Shown here piece by piece: positions 22,136 through 33,189 of a stretch of 64,000 bases of DNA. The DNA comes from Aphelocoma coerulescens. Its lineage: Eukaryota > Chordata > Aves > Passeriformes > Corvidae. The DNA lies in assembly GCF_041296385.1 (NCBI RefSeq), contig NC_091023.1, positions 3,410,924-3,474,923 on the forward strand, in the 5' to 3' direction. A program made the position numbers and the translations under genes. Position 1 is the first letter of the stretch, and the number at the start of each line of letters is the position of its first letter. Below the pieces are notes generated by a model. It did not search any database and was not told where the DNA came from. It worked only from the letters and a program-made list of their open reading frames with translations.

Positions 22136-23575
22136 TGTCGTGGTTTGGCTAAAAGCCAGGCACCCACGAGAATCGTAACAAAGGGTTCATGAGTTAAGGA
22201 TTAGGAGAAAAACACCTTAAGGGCAAAACAGGTTCAAAACTTAAATGGTATAAAGAAAATTTATTATTAAGAGGGTCAGAGGAGGATAATGAGGAATAAA
22301 ACAAGCCTTTTGAACACCTTTTTCCCCCCAGTCCCTCCCTCCTTCCCACCAACAGTGCAGGGAGACAGGGCACAAGAGTTTTGGTCAGTTTCTCACTCAA
22401 AAAATCTTTCTTCAGTTTGCTTAGGGAAAGGAATTTCTTTTTCTGCTGTGCTGTGGGGTCCTTCCCACAGGAGACAGTTCTCTGTGACCTTTTCTAGCTT
22501 GGCCCTAATTTTCACAAAGAGCAGTCCTGCCCAACCTGCTGTAACGTGAGTGCCTCCCATGGGCAAAGCAGTCTTCCCAAAACTGCATAGCGTGGGTCAT
22601 TTAGTTCATGGGGTGGAGTCTTTGAAGGATAAGCTGTTCTGGTTTTGAAGCAAAAGCTCTCTATCTCTGGAAGCAATGCTCTTCTCTCTAGGCTCGAATT
22701 TCCCACTGGATTACAGCTTTTTAGCATCCACCTGCTCCGGCGTGAGCGCTTTTTCTCACGGGCGGTGAGTGGATCTCTGCATCCCCCTGTGCACTTCATG
22801 GATTACAAGGAAACAATTTGTTGTATTATAGTCCTCACCACAGCTTGCAGAGAGATCCCGACTCTGATGCCTGGAGCACCTCCCCCCCCTCTTCCTTTTC
22901 ACTGACCTTGGTGTCGCTATGTTGGTTTTCTCCACGTGTCCTCACTTTCTCCTTTTCTCTGACTAAGAAGAAAAAAACTGCTGCTCCCAAGTACCACTGT
23001 CAACAAATTCCACCAGTTCAAGGATTTCTGTAGGATTTTGCAGCGCTGAGAAGTTGATCTCGTCTGGATTCTGTGCTGGGGAATTGCTCTCCATGTTTTC
23101 GTCGCTGGCCACGGGGTCCCCGCGGGCCCCGCACGGGCGCCGGCTCCATTCAGCGCCTCTCTGTGTGCGGAGCGCCGAGAAAGAGAAACCGCTGCCGCCG
23201 CCTCTGCCCTTCTGCTCGCAGCAGAAGCTGAAAGTGGCTGAGCAGGCAGAGGTCACGGCGAGCTGTGCCGAGATGGCGCCGGCCGCACGGTGCCGGCCGC
23301 TGGCCGCTCCCGGCCCCGGGAGGGCCCTGGCCCACGCGCCTGCCCACCCCTCCGAAGAAGAAGGACTGCGTGCGTTCTTGTCCTTCCTCGATGTGTCATC
23401 CCAGAGGTGTTACCAACGTCTCTAATTAGGCCAGCAACATGTCCATCGTCAGAGCCTGCCGGGATTGGCTCTGCTGGACAGAGCAGAAGCTTCGAGCAGC
23501 TTCTCTCTCAGAAGCTGCCTCTGGGGCTTCCCCCGCCCACCAAAAATAAACCCCAGACTGTTTTAAACTAACACA
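22136..23575 (+). mobile_element. Long endogenous-retrovirus LTR (plus orientation)
   Basis: Begins TGTCGTGGTTTGGC, a start typical of one group of passerine ERV LTRs. It continues through motifs I recall from those LTRs: a CACTTCATGGATTACAAGG segment near 22791, a GGATTTCTGTAGGATTTTGC segment near 23022 and a GGGATTGGCTCTG segment near 23461. No gag, pol or env coding was found beside it and no clear target-site duplication, so it is a solo or truncated LTR. Its 3' part, from about 22980, lies inside the tandem duplication. The family name was not confirmed by any search. Confidence 0.75.
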
Positions 23576-24262
23576 CACCTTAAGCACTGTATTGTGTGTA
23601 CTCGCTTGTATTCAATGTTATGGTTATAACACTGTGCTGGAAAATGAAGTATGGAGACTTGTCTAAAAGAAAGTGTCAAGAAAAAGGGGGACTTGATAAA
23701 TACCACAGAGAACAGAAATTTTCAGGTCCCCTGAAGTCGCTGAATAGAGCTTTAAGACTAACTAGCAAAAAAGATGAAAGGATGTAAAGGTATGCAGAAA
23801 GGAGGATAAACGTAGCTGGAACCAGTGGAGAAACAGATAAAGAGGACTACAGAGGGTTTTTTTCAAGTTAAGTAACAAAAAGCAACAGTGCATGCCCGAA
23901 GAAAAAGTTCAAAGAAAGGTCACCTGTAATATTGAAGCACTCGGTGAATGTGACCACCAGACACCCCTTATGACGACCTCCAGGACCAAAAAAGGACTTC
24001 CAGTAGAAGGCAAATGCATGCAAATTAGTTCTGGGAAAGTGGTGTTTGTGTATTAGCTGGGAGGCACATTGTGATGGATAGGTGTGATCGGGACGGAATA
24101 ACAACGGACCCTGTTATGAAGTTTCACCACAGACGTCAGATTAAAGGAGATATTATTCCGTGTGTCCGGCGCTAATAAAGAATGCCTGCTTTCTAATGCT
24201 TGAAATGAATAAAACAGTCTATTTACAACTAATTTCGCTATCAATATGCTACTCTCTACCTA
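23576..24262 (+). mobile_element. LTR-like segment with poly(A) signal, copy 1
   Basis: AT-richer sequence with an ERV LTR look: GACCACCAGACACCCC, then TGTGTCCGGCGCTAATAAAG near 24161-24180, containing AATAAA at 24174-24179. It resembles the U3-R-U5 end of avian class II ERVs. Boundaries and class are uncertain, and no retroviral coding is attached. Confidence 0.5.
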
Positions 24263-24378
24263 ACTTCCTATGACTAAATGGTTTCCCTCCCACAGCTCCC
24301 ACTCCCTCAGTCTTGCGGTGACGAGCAAGCAGGCAGAAGAAACCAGGCGAAGTTCTTCTCGGCATCCTGGTTTTCAGT

Positions 24379-24903
24379 TCAGAAAGGCCATCGAAGCTGC
24401 CAATCCGGGGGGAGCACGGTGGGACGGCGCCCGTTGTCCCCTCCGCCCAGCGCTTCCCGCTCGCTCAGCGGCCACCTGCTCTCCTGCTGCCCGTTTCTGT
24501 CCAGCTCCTGCAGCTCTCTCCGGGCCCGCTGGCGGGGCACAGGGCTCGGCGGCCGATCCCCAGCAGCCAATCTTCGGCGCCGGCCACCTCCAGCAGCTGC
24601 CTCCTGCTGCTGCTCCTGCTGCTGCCGCTGCCGCCACCGCGCCACGAAGGGATGGAGGCGGCGGCGCCGCGGGGCCAGCGCGGCACGGTTGTCCCGGCCC
24701 TGCAGCAGGCGGATGGCCCCAATGGGCTCTCGGCAGATGGGGCAGGTGGCAGCGGCGTCGGGGGCAGCCCGGGGCTGGATGCAGGCGTGGCAGAACACGT
24801 GTCCGCAGGGCTCCAGGGCAGCGGGGCTTTGGAGGGGATCCACGCAGATGCGGCAGATCCTGACGGCTCGCGGCGCTGCTGGCTCTTGCCGGGCCTCCTC
24901 CAT
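24379..24903 (-). CDS. Small C3HC4 RING-finger protein, putative E3 ubiquitin ligase (copy 1)
   Basis: Single-exon ORF of 174 codons. The frame is open further upstream, to a TGA, but the first ATG is at 24903 in a strong context (GCA ATG G), so I start there. A complete RING lies near the N-terminus: C17, C20, C33, H35, C38, C41, C54, C57, with spacing C-x2-C-x12-C-x-H-x2-C-x2-C-x12-C-x2-C. E2-contact positions look competent: Ile19, Pro55 and an Arg directly after the last Cys (R58, the usual linchpin place). After the RING come a basic cluster (RRRR near 75-79), a glutamine-rich WRQRQQQEQQQ stretch near 85-95, a second RRRR after GGG, and a polar tail ending DWQLRWPF. No membrane segment is visible. 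Family unknown to me; it does not match the avian Topors-like RING pattern I remember. Transcription is not shown. Confidence 0.7.
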   Translation of the reverse strand: MEEARQEPAAPRAVRICRICVDPLQSPAALEPCGHVFCHACIQPRAAPDAAATCPICREPIGAIRLLQGRDNRAALAPRRRRLHPFVARWRQRQQQEQQQEAAAGGGRRRRLAAGDRPPSPVPRQRARRELQELDRNGQQESRWPLSEREALGGGDNGRRPTVLPPDWQLRWPF

Positions 24904-26760
24904 TGCTGCTCCCTCCTCCTGGCCTCCTCTCAGCTGCTGCTGGCAGGACTCGAAGGCTTGGCTTCCACTGGTGGCACTCAGATCTTCCTCGGCCTCTCGT
25001 GGGACGCACAAGCTCCTCGGTCACTGGCAGCACCCAGACGCTCCTTGGTCGCTTGGCAGGACTCAAAGGCTCCTCACTCGCTGGCAGCACTGAGAAGCTC
25101 CTCAGACACTGGCAGCGCTCGGAAGCTCCTCGGCTGCCAGTGTGTCACAGGCTGAGTGCTGTGGCACTACCCAGCGCTGGTGGCCACAGTTACCTACCCA
25201 CTGCAGGTGAGGTCATAGTGATCATGACTGGTGACATCACAGGGCTCTAAGGGCACGCCCAGGAGCTCCCCCATCCACAGAGATGGACCCTGTGGCACAA
25301 AGCCGACCTGGCAGTGGGCTCAGTGCTCACCCAGCTGCCTTCCAGGCGGTCTCTGCTGGGGTGGGGCTGTGCCAGTCACACTCGCCAGGACCTGCTCTGC
25401 AGAGCTGCTTTCCATGGTGTGTCCTGGTGCCTGGGGCTGCACCTCCCCAGGGGCAGGACCCTGCATAGCCCTTGGTTGAACTTCAGGAGGTTCCATCAGC
25501 CCATTTCTCCAGCTTGTTGAGGTCCTTGTGGGCGCAGAGTCATCCTCTGGTGTCTCTGCAGCTCCTCCCACTGTAGGAAATTCAGCAAACTTGCTGAGGG
25601 TGCCCTGGGCCCCATTATTCAGGCCACTAGCAAGAAGGAAGTCCCAGTACTGATGCCTGGGCTACACTTGTCAGACACTGAAATATTATCGTTTATGGCT
25701 TAAACATTTGCATGAAGGACTTTAAAAACTGTATTACAAAAGCTGCAGAGAAGACTACCATAGCCTGAATGGGGCTCTGAGAGGCCCATCACCACTCAGG
25801 GCTGGGGAGATTCACAAAGCACAAGCTTCACACCTCCAAGGTGGAGACCACAGCCCCAGGCCTATCAGCTGCCAGGCTGGCACAGACCCTGCACCAAAGG
25901 GTGGAGGGAGAGAGGCTTTGGATGGGTGTTGGAAAAGCCTCTGGGCAGAGGCGCAGTGAGTGCCCGTCCTCCCCTGCGCAGAGGAGCCCAGCTGAGGGGC
26001 CCCTTCACCGGGGAAAAGCCGCAGCCATGGGAAGGACAGCAGGGGGGCTGTCATGGCCCATCAAAGGCCCCCCAAAGGGGCCCTCAGACCCTACAGCAGA
26101 GATGATGCAACAAATCCCCAGTGTTGCAAGGGACAGCGTCAAACTGGCCCCTGCAAGGGAGGCACGTGGGCATTCCCACCTGGCCCAAAGTGGGCATTAA
26201 TCCCTGGGATTCTGTACTCTGCGGCGTGTGGCAGCGTGGTGCAGCGTGGCGCAGTGTGGCGTGGCACGGCGGCCGGGGACCCTCAGCACCAAGGAGAGCA
26301 GATGGAAGGGAGCAACGAGACGTCATTGGGAGTCTCGGAAGAGCGATACGCTTCCTTAGCCCTGTCACCTCTCTCCCTGTTCCCCACACCCCCTTTTACT
26401 ATTAAATAAAATACATCCATTGTTTGGCACCAACATCTAACCTCGTTGGGTTTTAATCTCATTTTTGGATATATTTTGAACATTTCAAGTACTTTCTGGT
26501 CTATACGCAGAGACATAATTTTTCTTTGCTCTTCTGGGTCTAGACCGGATCGTAACAACACTGCTGATGATCAGCCTCCACCTCAGCTTCACGCTGCTGA
26601 TCAACACCCTCTACTTAAAAACCCGGAGTATCAACAGTTAAAATCACTTCCTCACAGGGCAGAGCCTATTTGCAAAGTTCCACCTTCCCCAAGCCTCCTG
26701 CTTTCTCCGAGCTCATGAGAAATGTCTGGCTGATCATTTATCAGCCCCAGTGAGCATTTC
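24904..26760. other. Region upstream of RING ORF, copy 1: unidentified
   Basis: GC-rich sequence of the duplication unit. It contains a degenerate GGCGTGTGGCAGCGTGGTGC-type run near 26221-26265. Near 26395-26440 a TAAATAAAATACATCC then TTTGGCACCAAC stretch vaguely resembles an LTR end plus primer-binding site. No gene was recognised; copy 2 repeats it at 28977-30833. Confidence 0.4.
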
Positions 26761-27054
26761 CCCCTTCAAATACAGCAGCCTTGGAATACAACATACAATC
26801 TGTTCAATTGCTCGCCTCTTCTTCCACTTTTCCTGAAAATACCATTGTAGCCCTCCACACCGAAAGCACTGCAAGACACTGAGGTTGTTTGGCAGAGACT
26901 CTCCAGCACCAGGCACCTCCAGGGCCCTGCTGCTGCTGCCACCATCCCTGCCAGCACAGCCCCGCTGTGCAGGGAATGGAAGAGGCTGTGATGACAACAG
27001 GCCACCCCTGCAGCACAGTTCTCCACCTGCAGCTGGGAGGCCTGCGGTCACAGC

Positions 27055-27650
27055 GCTGCTCCTAAGTACCGCTGTCAACAAATTCCACCAGTTCAAGGAT
27101 TTCTGTAGGATTTTGCAGCGCTGAGAAGTTGATCTCGTCTGGATTCTGTGCTGGGGAATTGCTCTCCATGTTTTCGTCGCTGGCCACGGGGTCCCCGCGG
27201 GCCCCGCACGGGCGCCGGCTCCATTCAGCGCCTCTCTGTGTGCGGAGCGCCGAGAAAGAGAAACCGCTGCCGCCGCCTCTGCCCTTCTGCTCGCAGCAGA
27301 AGCTGAAAGTGGCTGAGCAGGCAGAGGTCACGGCGAGCTGTGCCGAGATGGCGCCGGCCGCACGGTGCCGGCCGCTGGCCGCTCCCGGCCCCGGGAGGGC
27401 CCTGGCCCACGCGCCTGCCCACCCCTCCGAAGAAGAAGGACTGCGTGCGTTCTTGTCCTTCCTCGATGTGTCATCCCAGAGGTGTTACCAACGTCTCTAA
27501 TTAGGCCAGCAACATGTCCATCGTCAGAGCCTGCCGGGATTGGCTCTGCTGGACAGAGCAGAAGCTTCGAGCAGCTTCTCTCTCAGAAGCTGCCTCTGGG
27601 GCTTCCCCCGCCCACCAAAAATAAACCCCAGACTGTTTTAAACTAACACA
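27055..27650 (+). mobile_element. LTR 3' portion, duplicated copy
   Basis: Copy of 22980-23575 carried by the tandem duplication. It lacks the LTR 5' part with its TGTCGTGG start, which shows that the duplication breakpoint cut the LTR. Confidence 0.8.
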
Positions 27651-28335
27651 CACCTTAAGCACTGTATTGTGTGTACTCGCTTGTATTCAATGTTATGGTT
27701 GTAACACTGTGCTGGAAAATGAAGTATGGAGACTTGTCTAAAAGAAAGTGTCAAGAAAAAGGGGGACTTGATAAATACCACAGAGAACAGAAATTTTCAG
27801 GTCCCCTGAAGTCGCTGAATAGAGCTTTAAGACTAACTAGCAAAAAAGATGAAAGGATGTAAAGGTATGCAGAAAGGAGGATAAACGTAGCTGGAACCAG
27901 TGGAGAAACAGATAAAGAGGACTACAGAGGGTTTTTTTCAAGTTAAGTAACAAAAAGCAACAGTGCATGCCCGAAGAAAAAGTTCAAAGAAAGGTCACCT
28001 GTAATATTGAAGCACTCGGTGAATGTGACCACCAGACACCCCTTATGACGACCTCCAGGACCAAAAAAGGACTTCCAGTAGAAGCCAAATGCATGCAAAT
28101 TAGTTCTGGGAAAGTGGTGTTTGTGTATTAGCTGGGAGGCACATTGTGATGGATAGGTGTGATCGGGACGGAATAACAACGGACCCTGTTATGAAGTTTC
28201 ACCACAGACGTCAGATTAAAGGAGATATTATTCCGTGTGTCCGGCGCTAATAAAGAATGCCTGCTTTCTAATGCTTGAAATGAATAAAACAGTCTATTTA
28301 CAACTAATTTTGCTATCAATATGCTACTCTCTACC
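27651..28335 (+). mobile_element. LTR-like segment with poly(A) signal, copy 2
   Basis: Duplicate of 23576-24262, with the AATAAA at 28249-28254. It differs from copy 1 at only a few positions. Confidence 0.5.
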
Positions 28336-28451
28336 TAAGTTCCTATGACTATGAGCTTTCCCTCCCACAGCTCCCACTCCCTCAGTCTTGCGGTGACGAG
28401 CAAGCAGGCAGAAGAAACCAGGCGAAGTTCTTCTCGGCATCCTGGTTCGCT

Positions 28452-28976
28452 TCAGAAAGGCCATCGAAGCTGCCAATCCGGGGGGAGCACGGTGGGACGG
28501 CGCCCGTTGTCCCCTCCGCCCAGCGCTTCCCGTTCGCTCAGCGGCCACCTGCTCTCCTGCTGCCCGTTTCTCTCCAGCTCCTGCAGCTCTCTCCGGGCCC
28601 GCTGGCGGGGCACAGGGCTCGGCGGCCGATCCCCAGCAGCCAATCTTCGGCGCCGGCCACCTCCAGCAGCTGCCTCCTGCTGCTGCTCCTGCTGCTGCCG
28701 CTGCCGCCACCGCGCCACGAAGGGATGGAGGCGGCGGCGCCGCGGGGCCAGCGCGGCACGGTTGTCCCGGCCCTGCAGCAGGCGGATGGCCCCAATGGGC
28801 TCTCGGCAGATGGGGCAGGTGGCAGCGGCGTCGGGGGCAGCCCGGGGCTGGATGCAGGCGTGGCAGAACACGTGTCCGCAGGGCTCCAGGGCAGCGGGGC
28901 TTTGGAGGGGATCCACGCAGATGCGGCAGATCCTGACGGCTCGCGGCGCTGCTGGCTCTTGCCGGGCCTCCTCCAT
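28452..28976 (-). CDS. Small C3HC4 RING-finger protein, putative E3 ubiquitin ligase (copy 2)
   Basis: Duplicate of the ORF in the first copy, with the same 174-codon length, ATG context and TGA stop. The only amino-acid difference I find is Glu for Asp in the LQEL(D/E)RNGQQ segment of the tail; a second base difference nearby is silent. All eight zinc ligands and R58 are intact. The sequences diverge just after the stop codon. Two open, nearly identical copies suggest recent duplication, gene conversion, or selection on both. Whether the locus is a real gene or a retrocopy carried with LTR sequence is open. Confidence 0.7.
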   Translation of the reverse strand: MEEARQEPAAPRAVRICRICVDPLQSPAALEPCGHVFCHACIQPRAAPDAAATCPICREPIGAIRLLQGRDNRAALAPRRRRLHPFVARWRQRQQQEQQQEAAAGGGRRRRLAAGDRPPSPVPRQRARRELQELERNGQQESRWPLSEREALGGGDNGRRPTVLPPDWQLRWPF

Positions 28977-31118
28977 TGCTGCTCCCTCCTCCTGGCCTCC
29001 TCTCAGCTGCTGCTGGCAGGACTCGAAGGCTTGGCTTCCACTGGTGGCACTCAGATCTTCCTCGGCCTCTCGTGGGACGCACAAGCTCCTCGGTCACTGG
29101 CAGCACCCAGACGCTCCTTGGTCGCTTGGCAGGACTCAAAGGCTCCTCACTCGCTGGCAGCACTGAGAAGCTCCTCAGACACTGGCAGCGCTCGGAAGCT
29201 CCTCGGCTGCCAGTGTGTCACAGGCTGAGTGCTGTGGCACTACCCAGCGCTGGTGGCCACAGTTACCTACCCACTGCAGGTGAGGTCATAGTGATCATGA
29301 CTGGTGACATCACAGGGCTCTAAGGGCACGCCCAGGAGCTCCCCCATCCACAGAGATGGACCCTGTGGCACAAAGCCGACCTGGCAGTGGGCTCAGTGCT
29401 CACCCAGCTGCCTTCCAGGCGGTCTCTGCTGGGGTGGGGCTGTGCCAGTCACACTCGCCAGGACCTGCTCTGCAGAGCTGCTTTCCATGGTGTGTCCTGG
29501 TGCCTGGGGCTGCACCTCCCCAGGGGCAGGACCCTGCATAGCCCTTGGTTGAACTTCAGGAGGTTCCATCAGCCCATTTCTCCAGCTTGTTGAGGTCCTT
29601 GTGGGCGCAGAGTCATCCTCTGGTGTCTCTGCAGCTCCTCCCACTGTAGGAAATTCAGCAAACTTGCTGAGGGTGCCCTGGGCCCCATTATTCAGGCCAC
29701 TAGCAAGAAGGAAGTCCCAGTACTGATGCCTGGGCTACACTTGTCAGACACTGAAATATTATCGTTTATGGCTTAAACATTTGCATGAAGGACTTTAAAA
29801 ACTGTATTACAAAAGCTGCAGAGAAGACTACCATAGCCTGAATGGGGCTCTGAGAGGCCCATCACCACTCAGGGCTGGGGAGATTCACAAAGCACAAGCT
29901 TCACACCTCCAAGGTGGAGACCACAGCCCCAGGCCTATCAGCTGCCAGGCTGGCACAGACCCTGCACCAAAGGGTGGAGGGAGAGAGGCTTTGGATGGGT
30001 GTTGGAAAAGCCTCTGGGCAGAGGCGCAGTGAGTGCCCGTCCTCCCCTGCGCAGAGGAGCCCAGCTGAGGGGCCCCTTCACCGGGGAAAAGCCGCAGCCA
30101 TGGGAAGGACAGCAGGGGGGCTGTCATGGCCCATCAAAGGCCCCCCAAAGGGGCCCTCAGACCCTACAGCAGAGATGATGCAACAAATCCCCAGTGTTGC
30201 AAGGGACAGCGTCAAACTGGCCCCTGCAAGGGAGGCACGTGGGCATTCCCACCTGGCCCAAAGTGGGCATTAATCCCTGGGATTCTGTACTCTGCGGCGT
30301 GTGGCAGCGTGGTGCAGCGTGGCGCAGTGTGGCGTGGCACGGCGGCCGGGGACCCTCAGCACCAAGGAGAGCAGATGGAAGGGAGCAACGAGACGTCATT
30401 GGGAGTCTCGGAAGAGCGATACGCTTCCTTAGCCCTGTCACCTCTCTCCCTGTTCCCCCCCACCCTTTTAATATTATATAAAATACATCCATTGTTTGGC
30501 ACCAACATCTAACCTCGTTTGGTTTTAATCTCATTTTTGGATATATTTTTGAACATTTCAAGTTCTTTCTGGTCTATACGCAGAGACATAATTTTTCTTT
30601 GCTCTTCTGGGTCTAAACTGGATTGTAACAACACTGCTGATGGTCAGCCTCCACCTCAGCTTCACGCTGCTGATCAACACCCTCTACTTAAAAACCCGGA
30701 GTATCAACAGTTAAAATCACTTCCTCACAGGGCAGAGCCCATTTGCAAAGTTCCACCTTCCCCAAGCCTCCTGCTTTCTCCGAGCTCATGAGAAATGTCT
30801 GGCTGATCATTTATCAGCCCCAGTGAGCATTTCCCCCTTCAAATACAGCAGCCTTGGAATACAACATGGAATCTGTTCAATTGTTTGCCTCTTCTTCCAC
30901 TTTTCCTGAAAATACCATTGTAGCCCTCCACACCGAAAGCACTGCAAGACACTGAGGTTGTTTGGCAGAGACTCTCCAGCACCAGGCACCTCCAGGGCCC
31001 TGCTGCTGCTGCCACCATCCCTGCCAGCACAGCCCCGCTGTGCAGGGAATGGAAGAGGCTGTGATGACAACAGGCCACCCCTGCAGCACAGTTATCCACC
31101 TGCAGCCTGTGGTCACAG

Positions 31119-33185
31119 CTCCGTCTGTCCCAGGGATTTCACCTCTCAGAGTGTTGGCTCTTTGTCCCACCTTTCCTAGCACACGGTTGGTATTGGCCCA
31201 GTGCCAGCTTTTTGTGGCCTTTTTGTGCAGGGCTGTTGAACTCTTCTGTGGCTCAAAGCCAAGCTCCCTGTTACATCTCATTAACCTCTTCTTTCCAAGT
31301 TCCCTTGTGCACACTCCTAGTGCGCATTGCAGGTGCTGGGGCACTGTCCCACTCCTCAGCTGTGGTGTCCCCATCGCTATCTGCTCCCCCACCCCAGTCA
31401 GGACAGCTTTCCATCCTGGCAGCCTTGCAAAGGACCAGTTAATCCTCATGAAGGGACTTCTTAGGTGTCAGGCTCCGCTCTTGGTTACGCTGCAGATGCT
31501 TCTTCCCAGACCTGAGCAGGCACCTTGGCCACGCAAGGACACAGCTTCACCTCCGTGCCATGGCCCAGCCAAGACAAAGGGTTGATCAGCTCTGCAGTGC
31601 CTCAGCCACCCGATCCCTGCACACAGCAACCTTCCCAGGAGGAATTAGAAACATCAGGAGTAGCTCCATCCCAGGCCATGGGAGGCAGCCCCTGGGATGA
31701 GGATGCTGGAGCCCAGGATGAGCTCAGGATGAGAGCAGAGGACACGGTGCCTGTGCCCTGGGACACTGGGTGCTGCCCTGGCAGCATGGCATGGCCTCTG
31801 CTTGTCCCCAGGGCACGGCCACGTTCCACCCAGGCAGGGCCTGGCTGCCAGCAGCTCTGTCTGCTGCCCTGGCTCAGCAGAGGAGGACAGAGCCAGTCAC
31901 AAGTGGGATCTCAGGAAGTGGAACCTGCTTGCAGGGGTCCCCCATCCCTGGTGGGTTTGGAGGCACCACCCCTTAGTGCTGGGAGCGGGGCCAGTGGAAA
32001 CGCTCAGGGAACCCAAAATGGTTATGCTGGTCCCAGTCCCAGGGCAGGATGGGGCCCGGAGCCTGGTGCAGCCCAGCAGGGGAAAGGCAGCTCCAAAGGC
32101 TTTAGCACCAGCTGTCCCTGGCCATTGCTGGCTCTCAAACAAAGCCCCCACAGCTTCCCCCGTACCTTTGGTTGGCCCACTTTGGGCCAGCGCACGCAGG
32201 AAAGCCCAGGGCACAACCGGGACCCTTATCAGCACTTTCCCTTCTCTTTACAAGGCTCCACAGTTCATCTCCATGCACAAGGAGATTCAGGCCAAACGGG
32301 GATGGATCTCTGAATCATCATCTCCCTGCCGTGCACACGCGGAGACGCCGCTGGCAGCACCAGAACGCAGCCCCTGCCCGGACAGCCCGGCTGCCTCGGA
32401 CAGAAGGTGGGAGAGCAGCCACCACGAGAGCTTGGCAGAGTCCATCCCTTTGTTCCTCCCACCCGAGTCTCTTCTGGCAGCAGTCAGAGACAGTCTGAAT
32501 TAAAAGCCACCTGCAAGTCCTGCCCTTGGAGCGTCCTGGCAGCAGCCAGGGCCTGGCACGGTGCAGCCCGGGCAGCGGCAGCAGCGAGGGCTCCCGGCCA
32601 CCTCAGCTCCTCAGGGGCAGCTGGAGCAGCTTGTGCTGAGCTCCACGGGCCCGGCCGTGCAGAGGGAGTGTTTTATCTGAGCCCACGGCAGCCTGGGGAG
32701 TGTCCCCTCCTGGCAGGAGCCACAGGCAGCTTTCCTCGGCCCAGACTCTCCCAGGCCCTGCACAGGGGCCTGCGGGTGCCCCACAGCCAGTCCTGGGCAG
32801 GCACCGGACCCCGCCAGAGCAGGCAGCTCCATCCTCCTTCCCCACCCCAGCTCCCCACCCCAGCTCCGTCTGAGCCCCCAGGCCACCCCAGTACATGAGG
32901 GCTCTCTCCTAGAGGTGCCAGGGCACAACAGGCCAAAAGCTCTTGCCAGGACACCCAGCTCCTTCCTTAGAGAGCAGCCTTACTTCCAGCCCAAGCTCTT
33001 CCTTACACCTGAACATCTCCAGGAACACACTCCTCCTTTCAAGCCCAGCAAGAGCCCAAGGCAGCCTTGCCTCTGCCTCCCTCAGCTACCCCGTGATGAG
33101 TCAGACCTGTGTAACAGTGACAACTCCATCAGCCACCACTGCCAACCTGTGCCTGCAGTGGAAGCAGAATTAAACTCTTTCAGAC
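31119..33185. other. Intergenic region between duplication and PTTG1IP
   Basis: GC-rich unique sequence. Plus-strand frames stay open for up to about 260 codons (31525-32503) but show proline/glutamine-rich, low-complexity translations with no recognisable domain. I consider them chance ORFs. Confidence 0.55.
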
Positions 33186-33189
33186 CAGA

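Larger units (their letters stand above)
22980..27054. repeat. Tandem segmental duplication, copy 1 (about 4.07 kb)
   Basis: Near-identical to 27055-31118. The offset is 4,075 bp in the left part and 4,073 bp after a 2-bp change near 24375. In sample stretches I counted about 2-3 differences per 1.2 kb; more occur near 26,390-26,570 and at the right end, where copy 1 has about 8 extra bases before the junction. The unit contains the 3' part of the LTR, a second LTR-like segment, a RING-finger ORF and about 2 kb of unidentified sequence. Confidence 0.95.
27055..31118. repeat. Tandem segmental duplication, copy 2
   Basis: Direct head-to-tail repeat of copy 1, starting inside the LTR-derived sequence (CTAAGTACCGCTGTC near 27061). 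It ends near the GTGGTCACAGC at about 31108-31118, after which the sequence becomes unique. Both copies keep the RING ORF intact. Confidence 0.95.

Noticed and set aside
22963..23256. Minus-strand 97-codon ORF (and its copy at 27062-27331) that looked like a conserved exon
   Set aside because: The segment is part of the LTR read in antisense; its presence in both copies is explained by the duplication.
23054..23425. Plus-strand 123-codon ORF in the LTR (copy at 27129-27500)
   Set aside because: LTR U3/R sequence in a GC-rich state; no retroviral or host domain is visible.
24903..25011. Longer 210-codon version of the RING ORF
   Set aside because: The extension begins at TTG (25011), not ATG. 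The first in-frame ATG at 24903 has a strong context and is preferred.
26395..26445. LTR end plus retroviral primer-binding site (TTTGGCACCAAC)
   Set aside because: The match to a tRNA-complementary site is loose and no gag/pol follows; kept only as a remark in the region entry.
31525..32503. Overlapping plus-strand ORFs of 233-262 codons
   Set aside because: Low-complexity proline/glutamine/serine-rich translations in several frames at once, typical of GC-rich non-coding DNA.
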